In this document: positions 1 to 7,447 of the stretch, piece after piece
Position numbering within the stretch: position 1 is the first letter of the stretch
Layout: each line of letters starts with the position of its first letter
Origin: Alphaproteobacteria bacterium
Lineage (GTDB): Bacteria; Pseudomonadota; Alphaproteobacteria; Reyranellales; Reyranellaceae
Assembly: GCA_026126245.1 (NCBI GenBank)
Contig: JAHCJT010000013.1
Span: forward strand, 1-32,502
Length of the DNA: 32,502 nucleotides
Direction of reading: 5' to 3'
Position numbers and translations under genes: made by a program
The notes under the pieces: model-generated
What the model was told of the DNA's origin: nothing
Seen by the model: only the letters and a program-made list of their open reading frames with translations
Databases searched by the model: none

Positions 1-1
1 G

Positions 2-1315
2 GTGCGCGAGGGGCCAGTGCTGGCGCACAATCTGCTGGCATCGCCCGACGCGGCGCTGCAGGCGTATGTGCCGCAGCGCCGCTTTCTCACGCTCATCTCG
101 ACCGGCGACAAGCACGCCGTCGGGGCCCGCGGCGCGCTGTGGGTGCGCGGCGACTGGGTGTGGCGCTGGAAGGACCGCATCGACCGGCGCTGGATGGGCA
201 TGTACCAGTCACTGCGGCCAGGCGCGATGGCGATGGGCGGCGCACCGCCGGCGCCGACAGCCGGCGGTGCCGCAATGGCGGCGATGCGCTGCGCCGGATG
301 CGGCGCCAAGATCGGCGGCGATATCCTGCGCCGGGCGCTGGACGGTCTCGAGATTCCGCCGCGCGAAGGCGTGCTGCTGGGCGTGCGCGATGCCGAGGAC
401 GCCTCGGCCATCGCCGTGCCGGCCGGCCAGGCGCTGGTGCAGAGCGTCGACTTCTTCCGCGCGCTGATCGACGATCCCTGGCTGTTCGGGCGCATCGCGA
501 CGCTGCACTGCCTGTCCGACCTGTTCGCCACCGGCGCGGCGCCGCACAGCGCGTTGATGACCGCCGTGTTGCCGCACGCCCCGCCGCGGCAGCAGGAGAT
601 CGATCTTGCCGCCCTGCTGCGCGGCGTGGTCGAGGAGCTGGCGACCGCCGGCGCCACACTGATCGGCGGGCACACCGGCGAGGGCAGCGAACTCAGCCTG
701 GGCCTGACCGTCAACGGCCTGGCGCCGGCCGAGCGGTTGCTGCGCAAGGGCGCACTGGCGCCGGACGATGTCCTGATCCTGACCAAGCCGCTGGGCACCG
801 GCGTGCTGTTCGCCGCCGATATGCGCGGTGAGGCCCGCGCCCCATGGGTGAGTACCGCCATCGACTCGATGCTGCGCTCCAGCGGACCGCCGGCCGCGGC
901 GGCGCGTGCCGCCGGTGTCGTCGCCTGCACCGACGTCACCGGCTTCGGCCTGGCCGGCCATCTGCTGGAGATGCTGCGCGCCTCGGGCCTCGACGCCGCC
1001 CTGTCACTCAGTGCCCTGCCGGTGCTGCCGGGCGTTGCCGGCCTGCTGGCGCGCGGCTTTGAAAGCACGCTGGCGCCGTCCAACCGGGATGCCGGCAAAT
1101 CGGCCGTCGCCGTCGGCGGCGCGCCTGCCGACAAAACCATGACGGGCTTGCTCTACGATCCACAGACATCCGGCGGTCTGCTGATCGGCATTGCGGCGAA
1201 CAAGGCCGACGCGCTGCTGGTGGCGCTGCGGGCCGACGGTGCGCCCGATGCGACGATCGTCGGCCGCGCGCAGCCCCGGGCCGGCCCGACGCCGCGGATA
1301 GTTCTCCTCGATTGA
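2..1315 (+). CDS. selD: Selenide, water dikinase, C-terminal part of an oxidoreductase-SelD fusion (5' end outside window)
   Basis: SelD makes selenophosphate from selenide and ATP, the selenium donor for selenocysteine and selenouridine. The first ~75 residues (including RWKDRIDRRWM) look like the tail of an NDH-2-like FAD/NAD(P) oxidoreductase domain. The rest is SelD: CAGCGAKIG at residues 97-105 carries the catalytic Cys and Lys, followed by the AIRS-type ATP-binding fold (QSVDFFRALIDDP, GGHTGEGSELSLGLTVNG, TDVTGFGLAGHL, DPQTSGGLL). Such N-terminal flavoprotein fusions to SelD are known in proteobacteria, and the flavoprotein half is presumed to supply reduced selenium. The frame is open from the first base, so the GTG at base 2 is not the real start. 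The gene is followed 83 bp later by mobB. No other selenium gene or tRNA-Sec is visible in the window. Confidence 0.93.
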   Translation: MREGPVLAHNLLASPDAALQAYVPQRRFLTLISTGDKHAVGARGALWVRGDWVWRWKDRIDRRWMGMYQSLRPGAMAMGGAPPAPTAGGAAMAAMRCAGCGAKIGGDILRRALDGLEIPPREGVLLGVRDAEDASAIAVPAGQALVQSVDFFRALIDDPWLFGRIATLHCLSDLFATGAAPHSALMTAVLPHAPPRQQEIDLAALLRGVVEELATAGATLIGGHTGEGSELSLGLTVNGLAPAERLLRKGALAPDDVLILTKPLGTGVLFAADMRGEARAPWVSTAIDSMLRSSGPPAAAARAAGVVACTDVTGFGLAGHLLEMLRASGLDAALSLSALPVLPGVAGLLARGFESTLAPSNRDAGKSAVAVGGAPADKTMTGLLYDPQTSGGLLIGIAANKADALLVALRADGAPDATIVGRAQPRAGPTPRIVLLD

Positions 1316-1398
1316 CGCTGCCGGCGGCGTCAGGCACCTACTGCCGCCGTCGCCGGCCATCGACGCGACAGCGGCAAGGGCAAGCAAACACCATCGCC

Positions 1399-1914
1399 AT
1401 GAAACTCCTCGGCATCGTTGGCTGGAGCGGCAGCGGCAAGACGACCTTGATCGAGCGGCTGATCCCGATCCTGATCGCAAGCGGCGTCACGGTTTCGACC
1501 GTCAAGCGCTCGCATCACGGCTTCGACGTCGATACCGAGGGCAAGGACTCGTGGCGCCACCGCAAGGCCGGCGCGCACGAGGTGATGGTGGCGTCCGAGC
1601 GGCGCTGGGCGCTGATGCGCGAGAACCGCGACGGCGCCGAGATCACGCTGGAGTCGCTGCTGGCGCGCATGGCGCCGGTCGACGTGGTGCTGGTCGAAGG
1701 CTTCACCGGACATCCGCATGCCCGCATCGAGGTGTGGCGGGCCGCCGAAGGCAAGGCGCTGCGCGCCGGCGACGATCCCGGCCTGCTCGCCGTCGCCGCG
1801 CCGCGCACGGACCACCATACCGGCGCCAGCCATCCGTGGCTCGATCTCGACGATGCGGCGGCGGTGGCCGCGTTCATCATCGGCTGGCTGACGCAAGGCA
1901 AGACGCCGCAATAG
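1399..1914 (+). CDS. mobB: Molybdopterin-guanine dinucleotide biosynthesis protein B
   Basis: MobB is a P-loop GTPase that assists MobA in attaching GMP to molybdopterin, forming the MGD cofactor of DMSO-reductase-family enzymes. The 171-residue product, a usual length for the family, has a Walker A motif GWSGSGKTTL at residues 6-15. It then has the family signatures TVKRSHHGFDVDTEGKDSWR, the switch-like VDVVLVEGF and a short C-terminal NTPase tail. The open frame extends 29 codons upstream, but that part has no family similarity, so the ATG at 1399 was chosen. The gene follows selD on the same strand, and many Mo-bis-MGD enzymes also use selenocysteine, so co-location is reasonable. The stop codon at 1912-1914 directly abuts the stop of the convergent acyl-CoA dehydrogenase gene. 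Confidence 0.92.
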   Translation: MKLLGIVGWSGSGKTTLIERLIPILIASGVTVSTVKRSHHGFDVDTEGKDSWRHRKAGAHEVMVASERRWALMRENRDGAEITLESLLARMAPVDVVLVEGFTGHPHARIEVWRAAEGKALRAGDDPGLLAVAAPRTDHHTGASHPWLDLDDAAAVAAFIIGWLTQGKTPQ

Positions 1915-3060
1915 TCAGCGGGCGAAGAGGCTGCGGGCGATGATCGTCTTCATCACTTCGATCGAACCGCCGGCGATCTTGGTGAACCGCGCGTCGGCGA
2001 AGGCGCGCGCGATCGGAAACTCGGTCATATAGCCGTAGCCGCCGTGCAGCTGCAGGCATTCGTCGACCACCTCGCATTGCAGCTCGGTGGTGGTCATCTT
2101 GGCCATCGCGGCGTCGACCGAATCGAACTTCTTTTCCAGGTGCAGCTCGATGCAGCGGTCGACCAGCACGCGCTGGGCGACGATCTTGGCCTTCATCTCG
2201 GCGATCTTGAACTGCGTGTTCTGGAAAGCCGCCAGCGGCTTGCCGAAGGCGTGGCGCTGCGTGACATAGTCGATCGTCCAGGACAACGCCGCCTCGCAGG
2301 CAGCGATGGCGCGTACCGCCTGCGTCAGCCGTTCCTGCGCCAGCTCGTTCATCAGCAATGCAAAGCCCTGGCCTTCGGCAGCGAGGATGTTGCCGGCCGG
2401 CACGCGTACCGCGTCAAAGAACAACTCCGACGTGTCCTGCGAATGCATGCCGATCTTCTTGAGCTGCCGGCCGCGACGAAAGCCGGGCCGGTCGGTCTCG
2501 ACCACGATCAGGCTCATGCCCCGCGCACCCTGGGCCGGGTCGGTCTTGCAGGCGACGATCACCAGATCGGCGGTCTGGCCGTTGGAGATGAAGACCTTCT
2601 GACCGCTGATGACGTAGTCGTCGCCGTCGCGCACCGCCGTCGTGCGGATGGCCTGCAGGTCCGAGCCTGCCGACGGTTCGGTCATGGCAATCGCGCCGAT
2701 CGCTTCACCGCTGGCCATGCGGCCCAGCCACTGGCGCTTGAGCTGTTCGGAGCCGTATTTGAGGATGTAGGGCGCCACGATGTCGGAATGCAGGCTGAAG
2801 AACACGCCCATGGCGCCGACCCGGCCCAATTCCTCCATGACGATGACGCTGTGGCGGAAATCGCCGCCCTGCCCGCCGTAGTCCTCGGGCACGTCGCACA
2901 GCAGCAGGCCGGTGGCACCGGCCTTGAGCCAGACGTCGCGCGGCACGCGTGCGTCCCTCTCCCACTGGACATAGTGGGGCGCGATCTCGCGCTCGACGAA
3001 GCGGCGCGCGGTATCGCGGAACATGTCGTGGTCGGATGCAAAGAGCGTGCGCGGGATCAT
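1915..3060 (-). CDS. Acyl-CoA dehydrogenase, long-chain/isovaleryl-like active site
   Basis: A 381-residue FAD enzyme that introduces the alpha-beta double bond into an acyl-CoA and passes electrons to ETF. Visible signatures are AMTEPSAGSDLQAI (126-139) at the flavin/substrate site, YVISGQKVFISNG (149-161), QRHAFGKPLAAFQNTQFKIAEM, and LQLHGGYGYMTEFPIAR plus IAGGSIEVMKTIIAR near the C-terminus. The usual C-terminal catalytic Glu of medium-chain enzymes (YEGT) is replaced by AGGS. Glu-256 in IAACEAAL aligns with the alternative catalytic Glu of long-chain and isovaleryl-CoA dehydrogenases. That points to long or branched substrates, but the exact substrate cannot be read. The gene is alone on its strand, convergent with mobB and divergent from the GrpB gene. 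A small inverted repeat lies 17-33 nt upstream of the ATG. Confidence 0.93.
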   Translation of the reverse strand: MIPRTLFASDHDMFRDTARRFVEREIAPHYVQWERDARVPRDVWLKAGATGLLLCDVPEDYGGQGGDFRHSVIVMEELGRVGAMGVFFSLHSDIVAPYILKYGSEQLKRQWLGRMASGEAIGAIAMTEPSAGSDLQAIRTTAVRDGDDYVISGQKVFISNGQTADLVIVACKTDPAQGARGMSLIVVETDRPGFRRGRQLKKIGMHSQDTSELFFDAVRVPAGNILAAEGQGFALLMNELAQERLTQAVRAIAACEAALSWTIDYVTQRHAFGKPLAAFQNTQFKIAEMKAKIVAQRVLVDRCIELHLEKKFDSVDAAMAKMTTTELQCEVVDECLQLHGGYGYMTEFPIARAFADARFTKIAGGSIEVMKTIIARSLFAR

Positions 3061-3076
3061 GGCCGGCCGGACGGGA

Positions 3077-3093
3077 TTGTGCGATTGTCACAA
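3077..3093 (-). promoter_or_regulatory. Candidate operator: TTGTG-N7-CACAA inverted repeat
   Basis: A perfect 5+5 inverted repeat (TTGTGCGATTGTCACAA on the plus strand) sits 17-33 nt before the start codon of the acyl-CoA dehydrogenase gene, where a repressor could act. No regulator gene is adjacent and no consensus is recognised. A 10-base match can occur by chance in a 190-bp intergenic gap. Confidence 0.3.
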
Positions 3094-3251
3094 CCTTCTG
3101 GCGCCTTCACGTCGTGGTGCCAAGCGTCCATCTGCGGCACGTGCCGGCCGGCGAAACGTGCTTTAGTGTTCCTGCCGAAAGCCATGCACGCTGGCCAGAG
3201 CGGTGCGTCTCCGGATGCGTCGCCTTACCGAGCGTCGAGACCGCAGCGACC

Positions 3252-3770
3252 ATGGATGACATCGAGATTGTCGACTACGACGCACGCTGGCCGGCGATGT
3301 TCGCGCACGAAGCCAACGTATTGCGCGCCACGCTCGATCCGGATCTGGTCATCGAGATCGAGCATTTCGGCAGCACGGCCATTGCCGGCCTGGCGGCCAA
3401 GCCGATCATCGATATCCTGATCGCGGTGCGGTCGCTGGCCGCGGCGCGCGCCGGCTTCGTCGATCCGCTGCGCCAACTCGGCTACGTCTTCTGGTCGGAA
3501 AACCCCAAGACCGACCGGCTGTTTTTCGTCAAGGGCATGCCGCCCTACGGCGAGCGGCGCACCCACCACGTCCACGTCACCGAGCCCGACGGCGAGCTGT
3601 GGCGGCGATTGCGGTTCAGGGACTATCTGCGGACCCATCCGGCGGATGCGGCGCGCTACGAACGCCTCAAGCGCGAGCTGGCGCAGCGCCATCGCACCGA
3701 TCGGGAAGCCTACACCGACGCCAAATCGGCGTTCGTCGATGACATTCTGGCAAAGGCCGGGCCCGACTGA
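3252..3770 (+). CDS. GrpB family protein (nucleotidyltransferase fold, UPF0157)
   Basis: A 172-residue protein of the GrpB/UPF0157 family, which has the polymerase-beta-like nucleotidyltransferase fold and appears either alone or fused to dephospho-CoA kinase. Typical features are the opening IVDYDARWPAMFAHE, the IEIEHFGSTAIAGLAAKPIIDILIAV core (GS followed by the DxDI-like PIIDI) at about residues 34-58, and the later HHVHVTEPDGELWRRLRFRDYLR. The ATG at 3252 was chosen because the family begins with this IVxYDxxW segment. The open frame reaches 101 codons further upstream, but only as antisense read-through. The function is unknown. The gene is convergent with the broken SDR gene, with the stops adjacent (3770/3771). 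Confidence 0.9.
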   Translation: MDDIEIVDYDARWPAMFAHEANVLRATLDPDLVIEIEHFGSTAIAGLAAKPIIDILIAVRSLAAARAGFVDPLRQLGYVFWSENPKTDRLFFVKGMPPYGERRTHHVHVTEPDGELWRRLRFRDYLRTHPADAARYERLKRELAQRHRTDREAYTDAKSAFVDDILAKAGPD

Positions 3771-4858
3771 TCAGGCGTCCGGCAACAGCTTCAGGTCGCG
3801 AAGCCGTGCGAACCATGACGCGAACATGTCCTCCGTATCGACGCAGTCGGCGAAACCGGCCTGACGGATCTTCACCGTGCTGACCAGCACGGGCGGCGGT
3901 GGCCGGTCGCGTCCATGGGCGAAGCTGAAGTCGGCATAGAAGAAAGAGTCGCCGACGAACGACCGCAGCGATTGGCGACGCAAGCCGTGCCGGCGCACGA
4001 TTGCTTGCCATTCGGCCTCGCATCCGCCATGTGTTCGGCCAGGCGCAGCGGCCGCGCGTCGCCAGCCTCCATCCGCAGCGCCCGCGCGATCGCCGGCCAG
4101 ACGTTGGGCCAGGTGAAGACGTCGCCGTTGGTGACGTTGAACGTCTCGCCGGCTGCCGCCGCGCTGGTACCGGCCCAGTCGATGGCACGCGCCAGCAGAT
4201 CGGCGCAGGTCGCTTCCACGAGGTAGCCTGGCCCGCCCGGCCAGTGCAGCGCCTCGCCGCGCGCCTTGAGGACGGCGGCATAGGTGCCGATCGCCGACAA
4301 CAGGTTCATCGGACTTGCCACGCCGTGACCGAAGACGATCTGAGGCCGCAGGATGGTGAAGGTCCAGCCGGCGCCCTGCTGCGCGGCGCGCAGCCAGTCC
4401 TCCTGCAGCCAGTAGAAATTGGCGTGCTCGTCGCGTGGCCAGCGTTCGCGCGCCGGCAGCGGGATCGGCCGCAGATGCGCGCCATACGCCTTGGTGCCCT
4501 GCAGCAGGGTGACATGCCGCAGGCCGGTCGCGACAGGCAGCAGCGGCGCCATCAGGTTGCGCAGCATGGCAAGGTTGGTCTGCATCTGGTCGGTTTCGCG
4601 CCAGCCGCGGATCAGCCCCGGCTTCTCGAACAGCGCGGCGTAGACCACGTGAGTCACGTCGCGCAGCGTTGCTGCCGCCACCGCGCAGGCGGCGGCGTCG
4701 GTCAGATCGAGCGGCAGATGGACATGGTCGGCGTCGAGGTCAGGACGGCGTCGCGACAGCGCGATGACGCGCACACCGGGCCGGCCGGCGAACCGCGCCA
4801 CGACGGCACGGCCGACGATGCCGGACGCGCCGGCCACGAGGATGGTCCGAGAGTCCAC
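3771..4858 (-). pseudogene. NAD-dependent epimerase/SDR oxidoreductase interrupted by one frameshift
   Basis: An extended short-chain dehydrogenase resembling the PRISE/5-beta-reductase-like group. The N-terminus VDSRTILVAGASGIVGRAVV has the GxxGxxG Rossmann motif, and YGAHLRPIPLP, NFYWLQEDWL, ILRPQIVFGHG and FNVTNGDVFTW follow. The frame carrying residues 1 to about 284 runs on to a meaningless tail. The expected family C-terminus (EAEWQAIVRRHG, RSFVGDSFFYADFSF, VSTVKIRQAGF, DTEDMFASWFARL) lies in another frame that ends at 3771. Restoring one base at about 4014-4027 joins the two, so a single-base deletion or a sequencing error is present. The GTG at 4858 is preferred because AGAGG lies just upstream; an upstream GTG at 4891 is also open. 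The rest of the protein looks conserved, so the break is either recent or an artefact. Confidence 0.8.
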
Positions 4859-4931
4859 GATGCTTACCTCTGCGCGGCGAAGGTGCCACACTGCGCGCCA
4901 ACGCGCGCTTGTTCTTCGTCAGGGGCCTGTC

Positions 4932-5645
4932 ATGCGTCATCCGATCGCCGCGATGGCCTTGCTCCTGGCCGTAGCGCCGGCGTGGGCCCAGACCCGCGCC
5001 GGCGAGTCGACGCGAGAGCCGCCGCCCGACCCCGGCGGCCTTTCGGCGCCGGCCGTGTCGGCCTGCATCAACAAGGTTGACCTCGACCGCGGCAATCGCA
5101 ATTCGACGTATCGTGCCGTGGCGTTCGACGGTCAGCCGTGGCTGGGACTGCGGACCCTGGACAAGAAGCTGGGCACGCAGAGGGTGTGGTCGCGGATCGC
5201 CGGCACCGGCATGTGGTGGCAGGCCGACGGCACCACCGTGGCGCTGCGCTTCGCCTGCCAGCTCGATTCCGGCGGCCGGGCCGTCAAGGTGCAGACCGAG
5301 CCCGTCAACATGGCATCGGGCGACAGGCTGCCGCCGCACCGGCTGATCAGCGGCACGGCCCGGATTGCCGGCGAAGTCCCTGCCGACGGCGAACTGCGGC
5401 TGCAGCTCCTGGATGCCTCGATGCCGCGGACACCGAAGGTCATTGCCGAGCAGGTCGTGCGCGGCGGCCAGGCCGGCGTCATCCCGTTCGCCTTGCGTTT
5501 GCCGGCCGACACGGCGCTCGACGGCCGCCCGCTGACGATCGAGGCGATCATTGCCGCCCAGGGTCTGGTGCGGGCGGCGTTGCGCACGCCGCGGCCGGTG
5601 AGCGAGGCCGATGTCGCCGCGCCGGTCACGCTGTTGCTGGAATAG
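4932..5645 (+). CDS. Secreted protein with C-terminal YbaY/YscW-type domain (copy 1)
   Basis: A 237-residue exported protein. Residues 1-20 are a signal peptide (MRHPIAAMALLLAVAPAWAQ, cut after AQA-like WAQ). There is no lipobox Cys, so it is probably free in the periplasm. The middle part (about 35-115) has a conserved Cys pair (SACINK and RFACQLD) around WLGLRTL and a GTTVALRF element. The C-terminal ~100 residues (LISGTARI, ELRLQLLDA, IAEQVV, IPFALRLPADTALDGR) match the YbaY/YscW lipoprotein-chaperone-like beta fold. AGGGG lies just before the ATG. The gene is followed 76 bp later by a clear paralogue with the same two-part plan. The function is not known; the fold is usually tied to envelope proteins. 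Confidence 0.8.
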   Translation: MRHPIAAMALLLAVAPAWAQTRAGESTREPPPDPGGLSAPAVSACINKVDLDRGNRNSTYRAVAFDGQPWLGLRTLDKKLGTQRVWSRIAGTGMWWQADGTTVALRFACQLDSGGRAVKVQTEPVNMASGDRLPPHRLISGTARIAGEVPADGELRLQLLDASMPRTPKVIAEQVVRGGQAGVIPFALRLPADTALDGRPLTIEAIIAAQGLVRAALRTPRPVSEADVAAPVTLLLE

Positions 5646-5721
5646 GCGCGGCCAACGTATCGGCGTTCGCCGCCGGAGGCTCCGGCGTGATAGTCTGTTG
5701 CGCGTTCCCGCAGGAGCCGAC

Positions 5722-6429
5722 ATGCGCCGCATCTTTGCCTTCCTCGCCGTCGTCGCGTTCGCGCCCGCCGTTCCGGCGCTGGCACAGGAGCCGGGCGGCA
5801 TATCCTCGTCCGCCATCTCGCGCTGCGCCGGCAAGATCGGCACCGACACGCGCCAATCCGATGCCGCCTTCGGCATCCTCATGCTCGACGGCATGCCCTG
5901 GGTGACCATCGAGCGCACCGAGGAAAAGATGGGCGCGCAGATGATCGCCACCACGGTCACCGGCACCGGTGCCCGCCGGCGACGCGACGGCACCACGGTG
6001 CCGTTCCGCTTTACCTGCGTGCTCGACGCCAAGGGACAGGCGGTGATGTTCCATGCCAGCCAGCTGCAGCCGACGCTGGGCGATGCGCTGCCGCCGGCCA
6101 CGGTGATTTCCGGCACCGCCACCTATCTGCAGAAGCTGGCGTTGCCGCGCGGCGCCGAGCTGCGCGTGCAGCTGCTCGACGCCGCCAAGTCGCCCGCCGA
6201 CATCCTGGCCGAGCAGGTCGTGCGCAGCGGCTGGCAGGTGCCGATCCCCTTTGCCCTGCGCCTGCCCAAGGACACCGCCCTGGAAGGCCGCAAGCTGGTC
6301 GTCACCGCCCGCCTGGTGGCGGCCCGGCAAATCCTGTTCCAGCTCAAGGAAGTGCACGCCATCGCCGGCGACGATTTCCGCAAGCCCATCGAGCTGACGC
6401 TCGCGCAGGTCCCGCCTGGCAAGCGCTGA
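5722..6429 (+). CDS. Secreted protein with C-terminal YbaY/YscW-type domain (copy 2)
   Basis: A 235-residue paralogue of the preceding gene. The signal peptide is MRRIFAFLAVVAFAPAVPALAQ. The N-terminal module has the Cys pair (SRCAGKIG, RFTCVLD), PWVTIERTEEKMGAQ and RRRRDGTTVPFRF. The C-terminal YbaY/YscW-like domain is marked by VISGTATYLQKLALPRGAELRVQLLDAA, LAEQVVRSGWQVPIPFALRLP and the closing FQLKEVHAIAG. AGGAG sits 6-7 nt before the ATG at 5722, which fixes the start over the longer open frame. The best-matching segments of the two copies are in the C-terminal half (AEQVVR, IPFALRLP, DTALxGR). The pair is probably co-transcribed. A protective Cys-Cys bridge in the periplasm is inferred. 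Confidence 0.82.
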   Translation: MRRIFAFLAVVAFAPAVPALAQEPGGISSSAISRCAGKIGTDTRQSDAAFGILMLDGMPWVTIERTEEKMGAQMIATTVTGTGARRRRDGTTVPFRFTCVLDAKGQAVMFHASQLQPTLGDALPPATVISGTATYLQKLALPRGAELRVQLLDAAKSPADILAEQVVRSGWQVPIPFALRLPKDTALEGRKLVVTARLVAARQILFQLKEVHAIAGDDFRKPIELTLAQVPPGKR

Positions 6430-6435
6430 GGCCGT

Positions 6436-7398
6436 CTACTCGAAGCGGATGCCGGCTTCGGCGATGATCTTCTTCCAGGTGGCGGTTTCGCGCGCGATGT
6501 AGGCGGCCGCGTCGGCCTGGCTGCTGGGCAGTGCCTCCATGCCCTGGGCGCCCAGCGCGGTGCGCACGTCGGGCGCGTTCAGTGCCTTGGTCAGCAGGGT
6601 ATTGAGCGTCGCGATGGTCTCGGGCGGCGTCTTGGCCGGCGCAACGATGACGTACCAGTTGGTGGCGGCGTAGCCGGGAAAGCCCGATTCGGCGATGGTC
6701 GGAATGTCGGGGCTGAACGGCGAGCGGCGCGCCCCGGTCACGCCCAGTGCCCGGATGCGGCCCTCGCGCAGAAGGCCGGTGGCGGTGGGCGCGCTGGCAA
6801 ACAGCGACGGCACATGGCCGGCCACCAGATCGTTCATCGCCGGACCGCCGCCGCGATAGGGCGCGTGCGTCAACTTTACGCCGCTCATCGATTTCAGCAG
6901 TTCGCCGGCGAGGTGGCCGGCGCTGCCGATGCCGGAGCTGGCATAGGTCATGCCCTCCGGCCGCCGCGCCAGCGCGAGATATTCCGCCAGGTTCCTCGCC
7001 GGCACCTCGGGATGCACGACCAGCACGTTGGAGAAGTCGACCGCCATCGTGACCGGCACGATATCGGTGTGCGGATCGTAGCCGACGTCCTTCATCGCCG
7101 TCGGGTTGACCACCAGCATGCCGACATTGGCCAGCAGGATGGTGTAGCCGTCGGCCGGGGCGCGGACCATCTCCCGGGTGGCGACGCTGCCGCCGGCGCC
7201 GGGCTTGTTGTCGACCACGACCGACAGCGCCCCGCCCTTGGTCAGCTCCTGTCCCAGGATGCGCGCCACGGTGTCGCCGCCGCCGCCCGGCGCGAAGCCG
7301 ACGATGATCCGGATCTGCTTCGATGGAAAGCTCTGCGCCCGCAGCGACGCAGGCAGGCAGGCCAGCGCCACGGAGCCAAGCAGCGATCGCCGATTCAT
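6436..7398 (-). CDS. Tripartite tricarboxylate transporter-type substrate-binding protein (Bug/TctC family)
   Basis: A 320-residue periplasmic binding protein of the Bug (TctC) family, which binds small carboxylates, amino acids or related acids. The export signal MNRRSLLGSVALACLPASLRAQ has a twin-arginine-like RR start. Family motifs are SKQIRIIVGFAPGGGGDTVARI (ligand loop), VVDNKPGAGGSVA, DGYTILLANVG, APYRGGGPAMNDLVAGHV and GYAATNWYVIVAPAKTP. AGGAG lies before the ATG. The asparaginase gene ends 49 bp upstream on the same strand, suggesting one transcript and possibly a ligand such as asparagine or aspartate. No membrane partners (TctA/TctB) are near, which is common for this greatly expanded family. 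Confidence 0.93.
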   Translation of the reverse strand: MNRRSLLGSVALACLPASLRAQSFPSKQIRIIVGFAPGGGGDTVARILGQELTKGGALSVVVDNKPGAGGSVATREMVRAPADGYTILLANVGMLVVNPTAMKDVGYDPHTDIVPVTMAVDFSNVLVVHPEVPARNLAEYLALARRPEGMTYASSGIGSAGHLAGELLKSMSGVKLTHAPYRGGGPAMNDLVAGHVPSLFASAPTATGLLREGRIRALGVTGARRSPFSPDIPTIAESGFPGYAATNWYVIVAPAKTPPETIATLNTLLTKALNAPDVRTALGAQGMEALPSSQADAAAYIARETATWKKIIAEAGIRFE

Positions 7399-7447
7399 GG
7401 AAAGTCTCCTGCCCGGAGAAACCGGGCGGCCGGCACCATACGCCGTC

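Noticed and set aside
2..4. GTG at the left edge as start of selD
   Set aside because: The translated start is already inside the flavoprotein domain; the true start is outside the window.
1316..1398. A tRNA-Sec or other small RNA between selD and mobB
   Set aside because: The 83-bp gap shows no cloverleaf; only GC-rich partial stems are present.
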